Shown: positions 9,402 through 18,581 of the stretch, piece after piece | How positions within the stretch are numbered: the stretch's first letter is position 1 | How the letters are laid out: every line of letters starts with the position of its first letter | Assembly (NCBI GenBank): GCA_040880585.1 | Contig: JBBDID010000021.1 | Location: 81,115 to 145,114, forward strand | From: Paracrocinitomix sp040880585 | Lineage (GTDB): Bacteria; Bacteroidota; Bacteroidia; Flavobacteriales_D; Crocinitomicaceae | Direction of reading: 5' to 3' | Length of the DNA: 64,000 nt | Made by a program: the position numbers and the translations under genes | Notes under the pieces: generated by a model | Database searches by the model: none | Seen by the model: the letters and a program-made list of their open reading frames with translations, nothing else | Told to the model about the DNA's origin: nothing

Positions 9402-9860
9402 ATGGACAAGAGGAGAACATATCAACTATCGTTGTGGCTTGTGATTAGCCTGGTGGCTGTGGCTTGCCGAAAGTCTGAGGTTAACACCAATCGTTTATCT
9501 AAACAAGGAGAGTGGCAAGTGACAGAATTAACCGTAGGCACTAATGTTCACTCTGCTTTACCCCGGTGGGATATCGGAGAAGCCCCGGATGATAAGGAAT
9601 TTGCAACCGCGATCTGGAAACACAGCACTGGAAGCACCGCTCCTTTCCTCTGGCGATTTAATTATTATGAGGGAACATTCAGCTTTTTAATTGATCCCCA
9701 TGAAGCATCTGATGAAACTAGCAAGGCCTATATCCAATGTGATAATCTATCGGGAGAATACAATATACTCACAGACAAACGCAAACTATTTGAATTTGAA
9801 AGCATAGAGACTAAAGGGTATGGAACAGTTACCGTTTTTATTCGATTAGAACCTTACTAA
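9402..9860 (+). CDS. Small predicted lipoprotein, unknown function
   Basis: 152 residues with a lipoprotein signal (LVAVAC, cysteine at about residue 22). The mature part looks beta-rich, with WQVTELTVG, WRFNYYEGTFSF and YGTVTVFIRL, reminiscent of lipocalin-like calycin proteins of Bacteroidota that report on ion or denticity homeostasis, but no family is certain. The ATG follows a purine-rich AAGGAATGAG. The 3' end overlaps the convergent helicase gene by 23 bp. Confidence 0.65.
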   Translation: MDKRRTYQLSLWLVISLVAVACRKSEVNTNRLSKQGEWQVTELTVGTNVHSALPRWDIGEAPDDKEFATAIWKHSTGSTAPFLWRFNYYEGTFSFLIDPHEASDETSKAYIQCDNLSGEYNILTDKRKLFEFESIETKGYGTVTVFIRLEPY

Positions 9861-12800
9861 CCGTGCCGTCTTCTGTGTAAAAAAGTTCGCCCGACACATC
9901 TGTATACCCCTGATCTCTTAAAAGAAGTAAGTATTCCCTAAGTTGTTTTTGATATTTTTTGGGTTGTTCTCTGCCGGTTTTAAAATCGACTACCCTTACC
10001 TTTCCGTCTTCAAAAATGATTTTATCGGGAATATGTTTTCTCCCTTCCCGATCAATTATTTCTTTTTCGTTTAAAACGTGTAACTGCTCGTCAAACAAAG
10101 CACTGAAATGATCATTTTCAAATAAACGAGAAAGATCTGATCGCATTCGATCCGTAAAAACCGGGTCAATTTTACCTTTACGTAGCAATTTTTCAATTTG
10201 TTGATCGATATCTCCCTGGGATTTTATAATGGACAACAAAAAATGCAATTGTGTTCCATACAAGCGTTTGCGGTCAATATCATGAATATCCCATTGCTCA
10301 GCATTTTTAAAACTCAATTGAGGCTTTCCCATTTTTTGTTTCAAAAACTCCAGTCGGTAATTATTGTTGCCGGTTTCAGTTGAGGCAACAGACGATTCAA
10401 ATTTTCCAATTTTGAAAATGTTATGTTCCTGAATTGCTTCTTCGTTTAACAGCAGTTGTTCCAAATGGGGTTTTACCCACTCCACCGCTAGATTTTTTGA
10501 TTTTGAATCCACATGTCCGCAGACAAAAAGCGCCCGTTCAGCTCGTGTAAATGCCACGTACACCAAGTTCAAATTGTCGAGGATGGTTTTCATATCCTCC
10601 TCTTCCATAAGGGTTTTATGTTGAGTTAGCTTTGTAGCCTTTGTTGACTTCAGGTAAAAAGCCGGAATATGTTCTGTAGAATCGACAATCCATTTTTCTG
10701 ATCGATTATTCGATTGATCCCAATCAAAGTGGGCACATATAACTACCGGAAATTGCAAACCCTTTGCCTTATGAATGGTCATAACATTCACTGCTTCCGC
10801 ACCTTCAGGACTTTGTATCGATTCTTTTTTACCTTTTTCATTGAACCAATCTATAAAACCATGGACATTTGTACTGTGTCGCTTCTCAAACAAGTGAATT
10901 TGCTCCAAAAAGGATTGCAAATAGGCATTTTCTCCAAGTTCAATATCAAACACCTCTATCAGGTGTTCTACATATTCATAAAAGCTGTGAAAATGGTCAG
11001 AAGAATGCAAGTTGTACCCCATCTTTTCTAACCACTTTTTGACGTCAATTTTCTTAACATCCCCAAATTCGATCAATTGCTGGGGCTGGGTTTTTCTGTA
11101 TATGAGATCATAATACTCCACTGCTTTTTTGCTGTAATTTCCGGCATGTGGGTGAGCCAGGGCAGCAATCAGGTTAAATAAAAATCGCACCGTCAGATCT
11201 TTACTGACAAACAAGCTTTCTTGTGAGATTACTTTCACCCCGGAGGCAGTTAAATAGGTAGCGATTCGCGAACCGATCTTATTTGTACGACTTAAAACAC
11301 AAATATCACTCATCCGATACCCCTTTTCCAGACAACGATTTACCACCTCCAACACATATTTTTGCTGACTGAGATCTTCTTTATCTTCCGGAAAATTAAA
11401 CTCCAGATATCCACTGAAACTTTTCTTGACTTCTTGCTTTCCGGACGCATAAATACGCTGAATGTACTCATCCATATCTTTTGTCAGGGCTTCAAAAAAA
11501 CGATTGTTGAACTGAACAATCTCTCCGGCTGAACGGTAATTGGAAGTAAGGGGAATAAGGTCTCCTTCATTTTTAAAAGTTACCGCCGCTTCTTTCAATG
11601 ACTCTATATTTTGCGGATTATGAATGCTGTTTGGAAGTGAAATGAACTGCTCCACCTCTCCGTTTCTCCAACGATAAATGGCTTGTTTCCCGTCTCCCAC
11701 AATCAAATTGGAGTGTTTTTGCGCCAGGGAATTGTGCAGTAAGGGAATTAAATTGACCCATTGCATGTGCGAAGTATCCTGAAACTCATCCAGTAAAAAA
11801 TGTTCATACCGCACGCCCAAACGCTCATAAATGAAAGGAACGGGTTCATTGGCAATGATCTCCGAGATCTTTTTATAAAAATCTGAGATCAATACGATAT
11901 TGTCTTCTTCTTTGAGTTCTTCCGTAATCTGTAACAAATGATTCATCAGAGAAAGATTGTTGATGATTCGCAACAGCTCTAAACTCAAGTGGTATCGACC
12001 TAATTCTTTTTCAAAAATTTCTTCAATTTGGTAAAAATATTGAGTCAGCAAAGGCGCTATCTCAACCGCTGTTGTTCGGTTTGTAGATTTAGGGTGTACC
12101 CAATCATCTTCTTTTGCCAGTTTCAGCAGTGTATCACTTGCTCTTAAATCAGTTCGGCCTTCAGCTACACGAATAAAGTAAGCATACACACCACTAGATT
12201 TCGATTTAAAATCATCATGCTCCAATCCTTTCGATTTAATCAAATCCACCGCTTCTTTTGCCATGCCCTGTAGCTTATTTTCAAAGCTGGATCTTTCTGC
12301 AATGATCTTATCTTTGGCTGCTGCAAAATCTTTCGCCGATAATTCGCTCAACTGTTTGATCGCTTTCAGGGCATCCTCCTGAAACAATTGTTTTGAAAAT
12401 TCTACCAATTGTTTTTTAAAATTCCATGAACGATCTTGATTCAGATTATTATCGACATAACTGAGCATCAATTGTGTGATTTCTTCATCCCTCCCGATTC
12501 TGTCAAAGAGCAAATCAGCTACATGCTTACGCAGGGTTTCCAGATCAAGTTCTACATCAAAATCTACTGACAACCCTAAATCTTTGGAAAAAGTACGAAT
12601 CACCTTGTGCGTAAATTTATCGATCGTCATTACCGAAAACATCCCGTAATGATGTAAAATCGCATTCAAACATGCCGCTGATCTTGTGACCAGTTGGTCT
12701 TCTGAAATATCCAGTTCTTTGGCCAATAATTGTAGTTCCTTAATATCTGCAACTGATCGTTCCTGAGCAGGTTTTGATAATTCAATAAGTTTGCTCAAAA

Positions 12801-12978
12801 TCCGCTCTTTCATTTCATTTGCCGCCTTATTGGTAAAGGTCATGGCTAAAATTTTTCGGAAACCCATTTTTTTTGGATCCGGATCGTGTAATATAATCCG
12901 CAGGTACTCACGCACCAATGTGTACGTTTTTCCACTTCCGGCAGAAGCGTTAAATATTTTAAGGGACTTACTGTTCAT
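9838..12978 (-). CDS. AddA/RecB-like UvrD-family helicase with C-terminal PD-(D/E)XK nuclease
   Basis: 1046 residues. Superfamily 1 helicase motifs: Walker A ASAGSGKTYT (about 12-21), FTNKAANEMKER, motif II LLDEFQDTS (about 394), IVGDGKQAIYRWR, SNYRSAGEIV, VMTIHKAKGLQFPVVI and YVAFTRAERALFV. A RecB-type nuclease domain ends the protein, with the catalytic VVDFKTGREQP. This matches the AddA/RecB subunit of double-strand-break-processing complexes, which load RecA after resecting DNA ends. The usual partner (AddB or RecC) is not in this window. A RecD-like helicase lies nearby but belongs to the short, independent class. Confidence 0.9.
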   Translation of the reverse strand: MNSKSLKIFNASAGSGKTYTLVREYLRIILHDPDPKKMGFRKILAMTFTNKAANEMKERILSKLIELSKPAQERSVADIKELQLLAKELDISEDQLVTRSAACLNAILHHYGMFSVMTIDKFTHKVIRTFSKDLGLSVDFDVELDLETLRKHVADLLFDRIGRDEEITQLMLSYVDNNLNQDRSWNFKKQLVEFSKQLFQEDALKAIKQLSELSAKDFAAAKDKIIAERSSFENKLQGMAKEAVDLIKSKGLEHDDFKSKSSGVYAYFIRVAEGRTDLRASDTLLKLAKEDDWVHPKSTNRTTAVEIAPLLTQYFYQIEEIFEKELGRYHLSLELLRIINNLSLMNHLLQITEELKEEDNIVLISDFYKKISEIIANEPVPFIYERLGVRYEHFLLDEFQDTSHMQWVNLIPLLHNSLAQKHSNLIVGDGKQAIYRWRNGEVEQFISLPNSIHNPQNIESLKEAAVTFKNEGDLIPLTSNYRSAGEIVQFNNRFFEALTKDMDEYIQRIYASGKQEVKKSFSGYLEFNFPEDKEDLSQQKYVLEVVNRCLEKGYRMSDICVLSRTNKIGSRIATYLTASGVKVISQESLFVSKDLTVRFLFNLIAALAHPHAGNYSKKAVEYYDLIYRKTQPQQLIEFGDVKKIDVKKWLEKMGYNLHSSDHFHSFYEYVEHLIEVFDIELGENAYLQSFLEQIHLFEKRHSTNVHGFIDWFNEKGKKESIQSPEGAEAVNVMTIHKAKGLQFPVVICAHFDWDQSNNRSEKWIVDSTEHIPAFYLKSTKATKLTQHKTLMEEEDMKTILDNLNLVYVAFTRAERALFVCGHVDSKSKNLAVEWVKPHLEQLLLNEEAIQEHNIFKIGKFESSVASTETGNNNYRLEFLKQKMGKPQLSFKNAEQWDIHDIDRKRLYGTQLHFLLSIIKSQGDIDQQIEKLLRKGKIDPVFTDRMRSDLSRLFENDHFSALFDEQLHVLNEKEIIDREGRKHIPDKIIFEDGKVRVVDFKTGREQPKKYQKQLREYLLLLRDQGYTDVSGELFYTEDGTVSKVLIE

Positions 12979-13057
12979 CTAAACATTTAAAGGGAAATGA
13001 AGGTACAAATTATAGGTGTCAACTTCGGGAATAATTGAAATATTATTAAATTGCCCT

Positions 13058-13870
13058 ATGAATCGGTTAATTCTTATTACGGGTTGTTTGATCAGCCAGC
13101 TCTCTCTCGCTCAGGTTTATCCTCAGATAGGTGCCCGATCAAATGCTTTAGGTGGCGCCTCTTTGGCTTTGACAGATGTTTGGTCAGTCTACAACAACCC
13201 CGGAGCATTTGGAGCTTTGGAACAAACAGCAGTTGGAGTTGCCTACGAAAATCGATTTTTACTAAAAGAAATGTCCACCCAATCACTTGCTTTTGGATAT
13301 CACACAAAATCTGCCGGAAATTTTGGCCTTCATTTTCAACAATACGGATTTAGTCTATATCGTGAATCACAAGGGGGATTGTCTTACGGGATGAAATTTT
13401 TTGACAACTTTTCAGGAGGGATTTCACTGCATTACCACCGAATTGCCTTAGGTGAAAATTATGGCACTAAAAACACCTTTTCTGCCGCTTTGGGGTTATT
13501 GTACAGTTTGAATAAGGATATCAGCTTTTCTATGCGGGTGCTGAACATCAACCGGGCGCCATTAGCAGATGATGAAGATGAACGCTTACCCACCACTTTC
13601 AGTTTGGGTGCGATTTACCGTTTTAGTGAAAAGGCTTTTTGGTCTATAGACGCCGAGAAAGATCTGGTTCATCCCATCAACATCCGAAGCGGAATAGAGA
13701 TCAAAGCTCATGAAATATTTGCGCTTCGTATTGGAGTGATGTCCTATCCTTTTCAAGCTTCATTTGGCTTTGGATTGAAATTCGCTAACTTCTATTTTGA
13801 TATGGCAAGTAGCTGGCACGCCCAATTGGGTATGAGTCCTTCAGCCGGCCTCCATTATTCCTTTAAATGA
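13058..13870 (+). CDS. PorV/PorQ-like outer-membrane beta-barrel protein
   Basis: 270 residues from the ATG at 13058, chosen because a signal peptide begins exactly there (MNRLILITGC, cut after SLAQ). The family signature follows the cut: ARSNALGGASLALTDV and YNNPGAFG, as in PorV/PorQ/UPF0164 barrels. The rest alternates aromatic strands typical of a barrel and ends in HYSFK. The last four bases overlap the start of the next gene (ATGA), so the two are co-translated. PorV-type proteins shuttle T9SS cargo; this member has no proven function. Confidence 0.75.
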   Translation: MNRLILITGCLISQLSLAQVYPQIGARSNALGGASLALTDVWSVYNNPGAFGALEQTAVGVAYENRFLLKEMSTQSLAFGYHTKSAGNFGLHFQQYGFSLYRESQGGLSYGMKFFDNFSGGISLHYHRIALGENYGTKNTFSAALGLLYSLNKDISFSMRVLNINRAPLADDEDERLPTTFSLGAIYRFSEKAFWSIDAEKDLVHPINIRSGIEIKAHEIFALRIGVMSYPFQASFGFGLKFANFYFDMASSWHAQLGMSPSAGLHYSFK

Positions 13871-15957
13871 AGCACATACTAGCTCTCATATTTATTGTAT
13901 TCCTCTCTACGGTTCAGGGACAAATTGATACGTCTGAAGATCTGCAACTACACAAACAAAAAATTATAGAACAACGCATTGAATTTATTGGCGATAATCT
14001 CGAAGATTCAGACATTGACCTGACCACCTATTTTGATGACCTCTATCACTTTTATGATGACCCGATCAATCTGAACAATACCAATTTTGACGAATTAAAG
14101 CGATTACATTTACTCTCGGATATTCAAATCCAATCCCTGCTCAATTATTTGGATCGTTATGGTGCTATGATCACGATCTACGAATTAAAAGCAGTAGAAT
14201 ACGTAGATGAATCAACCATAGAAATGATGTTGCCCTTTGTTAAAGCCGGTGAAACGGAGCAGCAACCTTTTGTTTGGAAAAATGCACTAAAGTATGGGAA
14301 ACAAGAAATTTTTTTGCGGTATGAACGGATACTTTCAGAAAAGTCAGGTTACCAGGAGTATCCCGACTCTGTGCTTGCGCAAAATCCAAACAAACAGTAT
14401 TTAGGATCACCTGATAAATACTATTTACGTTACAGAAATACTTATAAAGATCGCCTCAGTTGGGGAATTACTGCTGAAAAAGATGCCGGTGAAGAATTCT
14501 TTCAAGGTTCCAATAAACAGGGTTTTGATTATTATTCTGCCCACCTGTTTTTCCGGGATCTCTGGAAATTTAAAAAATTGGCTATAGGGGATTATCAGAT
14601 GAACATTGGACAAGGGCTAACCATGTGGTCTGGTTTTGGAATGGGAAAGTCTGCGGATGTTTTTTCAGGCAGAAGATATGCCTATGGCCTCAGGCCATAT
14701 ACTTCAGTAAATGAAACACAATTTTTAAGAGGGGTTGGAGCAACATTGGCCTGGAAAAAGATTGATTTTACCTTGTTTGGTTCCTACAAAAAAATAGACG
14801 CCAATCTCAATGAGGTTGATTCTACCGACATATTCGATAATAGTTTTAGTTCTTTTCAAATTTCAGGCTATCACAGAACCTTCAATGAAATAGCGGGAAA
14901 AAATTCGGTCAAAGAGTTTATTAGCGGAGGTGAAGTTGCTTACAGCGGCGATAACTTCAGAATTGGTTTGGCAACTGTTTACAGTCAATATGATCCGCCT
15001 TTAAGTGCCAATTTAAAACCCTATAACCAGTACCAATTCAATGGACAGGGTTTAATGACCTCCGGTTTAAATTATCGTTATTTTTTCAGAAAAATGTCCT
15101 TTTTTGGTGAGACTTCTATTTCTGACAACCTGAAATGGGGAACGGTGAACGGAATGAGCTGGCATGCTGATCCCAAACTGGATCTATTGGTCATTTACCG
15201 CAACTATCACAAGGCTTTTCAATCCCCTTATTCAGTAGCATTTGGTGAATCCACAAACAACAGTGCCGAAGAAGGACTTTATTTTGGGATACAAACCCGA
15301 TTATCCAAACGAATTTCAGCGAAACTTTTTTATGATCAATTTCGCTATACCCATTTTAAATGGCTGACGGATGATCTGTCAGAAGGAAGAGAATTTTTTG
15401 CCCAGTTTGACTTTAATATCAGCCGAAAATCACAGGTTTATCTGCGATTCAGAAATAAAATCACTGAGCGAAATTCAAAAGATGAAACAGGGGGGATTGA
15501 TGAACAGGTACAACTCAATAAATTAAATGTACGACTCAACTATGACCAGGATATCAACTCCCGCTTATCTTTAAAATCGAGAATAGAATGGACGCGCTTT
15601 CTTTACGGAACTGATCTGAGCAACGGTTTGATGATGTTTCAGGATATTGTATATAAATTCCAAAAAATTCCACTCAAACTATATAGCCGATTTGCGATTT
15701 TTGACACAGACACATACGATTCGCGTATCTACGCCTATGAAAATGATCTCTTATATGTTTTTAGTATTCCCTCTTATTACAATAAAGGCATCCGAACCTA
15801 TTTAATGGCGACTTATAAAATAGGGAGGCGATTACATATATGGGCACGTTGCGGCTTATGGTCATATAGCAATGTTGAAACAATATCTTCAGGACTTGAA
15901 GAAATTGACGGATCAAGAAAACTGGATATCAAAGTCCAATTGAAAATACAACTGTAA
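13867..15957 (+). CDS. Exported helix-hairpin-helix plus beta-barrel protein
   Basis: 696 residues. A signal peptide (about 1-19) is followed by an acidic helical region and a helix-hairpin-helix-like segment at about 70-115 (LKRLHLLSDIQIQSLLNYL, then ITIYELKAV). From about 135 to the end the chain is rich in amphipathic strands with alternating aromatic residues, as in an outer-membrane barrel. Such HhH-barrel proteins recur in Bacteroidota beside a PorV-like gene. HhH motifs often bind DNA, so a surface DNA-handling role is possible but unproven. Translation is coupled to the preceding barrel gene. Confidence 0.75.
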   Translation: MKHILALIFIVFLSTVQGQIDTSEDLQLHKQKIIEQRIEFIGDNLEDSDIDLTTYFDDLYHFYDDPINLNNTNFDELKRLHLLSDIQIQSLLNYLDRYGAMITIYELKAVEYVDESTIEMMLPFVKAGETEQQPFVWKNALKYGKQEIFLRYERILSEKSGYQEYPDSVLAQNPNKQYLGSPDKYYLRYRNTYKDRLSWGITAEKDAGEEFFQGSNKQGFDYYSAHLFFRDLWKFKKLAIGDYQMNIGQGLTMWSGFGMGKSADVFSGRRYAYGLRPYTSVNETQFLRGVGATLAWKKIDFTLFGSYKKIDANLNEVDSTDIFDNSFSSFQISGYHRTFNEIAGKNSVKEFISGGEVAYSGDNFRIGLATVYSQYDPPLSANLKPYNQYQFNGQGLMTSGLNYRYFFRKMSFFGETSISDNLKWGTVNGMSWHADPKLDLLVIYRNYHKAFQSPYSVAFGESTNNSAEEGLYFGIQTRLSKRISAKLFYDQFRYTHFKWLTDDLSEGREFFAQFDFNISRKSQVYLRFRNKITERNSKDETGGIDEQVQLNKLNVRLNYDQDINSRLSLKSRIEWTRFLYGTDLSNGLMMFQDIVYKFQKIPLKLYSRFAIFDTDTYDSRIYAYENDLLYVFSIPSYYNKGIRTYLMATYKIGRRLHIWARCGLWSYSNVETISSGLEEIDGSRKLDIKVQLKIQL

Positions 15958-15958
15958 A

Positions 15959-17179
15959 ATGAATTTGATCAAACTTCCAAAAACGGAATACGATAGTTAT
16001 TCTGATCAAATGAAATTTAATCTGACCTGGAAGATTAACATTTTTATTTTCGCCACCAATCTAATTCTCTTACCGATTCTCTTTTTTCTTTCAATCAATG
16101 AATTCTTCGGACTTTTATTTTCATCTGTACTTGCTTTCATTTACCAACTGGTTCTGTACCAAACGCGCCGATACGAAGTGATTGCAGTAATTTGGGTAAT
16201 TATTGGGGTGCTGTCTACCGGCGCTTCCCTGTTATTGGTGCCTACCTTAATGCATCTCACCGATATCATCTTCATGTTTCTTGTGATCACTTACGCTTTC
16301 TTCACTTTAGGACGCTGGGCTGGAGTTTTGGTTACCGCAGGCAATCTCACTTTCCTTACTATATATCTTGTCTTTCAGTTAAAGAATGATCAGATGAATT
16401 TTCAGGCATTGAGTCTTCTGGAAATTTCCAAAACGATTGTGATGAGTGTCTACGGCTTCACGCTAGTCACGTATGTTATTTTCAAATATCTGGATTTGAG
16501 CCGCTATGTTACTGATAAATTCATTGTAGCAAACGCTGAACTACAAGAGACAAATCAATTGGTTCAGCAACGGAATGAAGAAAAAACAGTCATGTTGAAA
16601 GAAATTCACCACCGGGTAAAAAATAATCTTCAAGTGATTACTAGTTTGCTACGACTTCAATCTTTGGAGTCTAATAATCAAGGATCTGAAGATATGTTCA
16701 ATGAGGCCATCCGGCGAGTAGCTGCTATGTCCTTGATCCATGAAAAAATGTACCAAACGGATGATCTAAGGGAACTCAATTTTGAAGATTATCTCACTTC
16801 TTTATCGAATGACCTCATCAGTTCCTACGCCATAACCAAAGATATTAAACTCACCGTCACGGCTCCACCGATTGATTTAGCGAATAGGCATTTCGTTCCC
16901 TTTGCACTATTATGCAATGAACTTATCTCAAACTCGCTAAAACACGCATTTGAAAAGCAAAACAAAGGGAATATTCAAGTTAAAATCAGTGAACTATCAG
17001 TAGATAAATTTGAAATGCGTTATTGTGATAATGGAGACTGGAAACCTCCAAAAAAGAAAAATTCTTTTGGTATGGAACTCATTGACACACTCACTGAACA
17101 ACTCAACGGAAGTGTTCAGCTATCCATTGATCAGCGAGGCACTTGCTATACTTTTACCCTAGAAAATTTGAATCACTAA
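15959..17179 (+). CDS. Membrane sensor histidine kinase, HisKA_2 type
   Basis: 406 residues. Five or six hydrophobic helices occupy about 25-175, with no large extracellular loop. A short coiled coil leads to the HisKA_2 dimerisation domain, whose phospho-accepting histidine lies in EIHHRVKNNLQVITSLLRLQ (about residue 219), then a HATPase_c domain with N-box CNELISNSLKHAF and a short G-box region FGMELIDTLTEQLNGS. The gene starts one base after the HhH-barrel gene and may be in the same transcript. No response regulator is adjacent, so it is an orphan kinase here. Confidence 0.88.
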   Translation: MNLIKLPKTEYDSYSDQMKFNLTWKINIFIFATNLILLPILFFLSINEFFGLLFSSVLAFIYQLVLYQTRRYEVIAVIWVIIGVLSTGASLLLVPTLMHLTDIIFMFLVITYAFFTLGRWAGVLVTAGNLTFLTIYLVFQLKNDQMNFQALSLLEISKTIVMSVYGFTLVTYVIFKYLDLSRYVTDKFIVANAELQETNQLVQQRNEEKTVMLKEIHHRVKNNLQVITSLLRLQSLESNNQGSEDMFNEAIRRVAAMSLIHEKMYQTDDLRELNFEDYLTSLSNDLISSYAITKDIKLTVTAPPIDLANRHFVPFALLCNELISNSLKHAFEKQNKGNIQVKISELSVDKFEMRYCDNGDWKPPKKKNSFGMELIDTLTEQLNGSVQLSIDQRGTCYTFTLENLNH

Positions 17180-17341
17180 TCTGTTACCTTACCAAGTGTA
17201 TCGATCTTTTTAACCCGGGTTTCTTCTGGTAAATACATGAAAACATAATACCACTAACGTTAGATGTATACTTGCTTTGTGAATCACTTATAAAAATGGA
17301 GATAAAAGGAATCAATTTGTAGAACAAATTACACAACCCGA

Positions 17342-18415
17342 TTAAAAGTTGGTGCATAATTTTTTCAGAGCATTCAAAACTTCTTTATCTGTCACTTCCT
17401 GATCGTAAACACAACTGCCAATTGCATTGATGAGTGAAAATTGAAGTTGTCCTTCTTTATTTTTTTTATCGTTGTACAAGAGCGCTAAAACTTCCTTAAA
17501 TTCTTCTTGAGAAAGGCTAAAGGGTGGATAAATGGAACGAAGTACGATTATCACTTCATCCGCTGAATGTTGATCCAGCAAACCTCTATCAACAGCTAGG
17601 TAAGTTTCTGCTATCATCCCCCAGACTACTGCGTAACCATGCAAAGTTGGCGTTTCTTTCTTTAATAAATATCCTTCAATTCCATGACCGATTGTATGTC
17701 CAAAATTCAATACTTTTCGCTTTCCGGACTCTTTGTAATCTTGTTCAACTATTTGTTTTTTTATCATCACTGAATGCCGGATATTCTCTGCTCTGTTTTT
17801 TGTGGACAAAGGATCTACTTTTTTAAGTTTTTCCCAGTAAGCACTATCACTAATCAGTGCGTGCTTTAACATTTCAGCATAGCCTGATAATAGTTGTTCA
17901 TCATCCAGGGTACTCAGAAATTTTTCATCTATAAAAACATGGTTGGCATCCGAAAAAAGTCCGATTTGATTTTTATAAGGCCCTAAATCAACGGCTGTTT
18001 TTCCGCCCACTGAGGCATCCACCTGAGCCAGTAAAGTAGTAGGGATATTTATAAACCTTAGCCCTCTTTTGAATAAAGTAGCCACAAGACCTCCCAAATC
18101 GGTGACGACTCCTCCGCCCAAATTTATGACAAGATCATTTCTTCCTATTTCATATTCAGAAAGTGCTTCCCAGATTTGCGTACAAACTTCAATGGTTTTA
18201 TAAGCTTCTCCGGCAGGAATTTGTATGATCTCTGCTTTGGACAATTCAGAAAAGGAAGTAACCAAATCTTCTCCCCACAATTTGAAGACATTTTCATCTG
18301 TAATAATCACTTTTTTTGCGTCTGCATACTGCTCAGTTAAGATTTTTTCGAAATTTCCGCCACTCAATTTCCCGAAATGAATAGACGAATGATTATATTT
18401 TAGGATATCAGACAT
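17342..18415 (-). CDS. aroB: 3-dehydroquinate synthase AroB
   Basis: Second step of the shikimate pathway: DAHP to 3-dehydroquinate, using NAD+ and a divalent metal. 357 residues from the ATG at 18415 (MSDILKYN); an open stretch reaching 18463 is rejected because it contains a promoter-like box and lacks homology. Signatures: IPAGEAYKT, the NAD-binding GGGVVTDLGGLVA, TTLLAQVDASVGGKTA, the metal-ligand stretch SGYAEMLKHALI, and LNFGHTIGHGIE. Divergent from proline dehydrogenase, an arrangement often seen in this phylum. Confidence 0.96.
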   Translation of the reverse strand: MSDILKYNHSSIHFGKLSGGNFEKILTEQYADAKKVIITDENVFKLWGEDLVTSFSELSKAEIIQIPAGEAYKTIEVCTQIWEALSEYEIGRNDLVINLGGGVVTDLGGLVATLFKRGLRFINIPTTLLAQVDASVGGKTAVDLGPYKNQIGLFSDANHVFIDEKFLSTLDDEQLLSGYAEMLKHALISDSAYWEKLKKVDPLSTKNRAENIRHSVMIKKQIVEQDYKESGKRKVLNFGHTIGHGIEGYLLKKETPTLHGYAVVWGMIAETYLAVDRGLLDQHSADEVIIVLRSIYPPFSLSQEEFKEVLALLYNDKKNKEGQLQFSLINAIGSCVYDQEVTDKEVLNALKKLCTNF

Positions 18416-18421
18416 AATGAT

Positions 18422-18429
18422 CAAAGTTA
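18422..18429 (-). promoter_or_regulatory. -7 box close to aroB
   Basis: Minus-strand TAACTTTG, an exact TAnnTTTG match ending only 6 bases before the aroB ATG. If used, the mRNA would be leaderless or nearly so. Confidence 0.35.
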
Positions 18430-18581
18430 AGGAACCCTTGAAATTGAAAGTGAACATCCACAAAAAAATTGACCTTTGTGTTTATTACATTGAATAAAAA
18501 TTAAACATCTTTGTATTCTCAAGAAAAGGGGTTAAAAATAATGAAACAATGCTCCTCTGAGGCCATACACTAAACACCTCC

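Noticed and set aside
17342..18463. Longer start (18463) for aroB
   Set aside because: The extra 16 codons contain a TAnnTTTG promoter box and do not match AroB.
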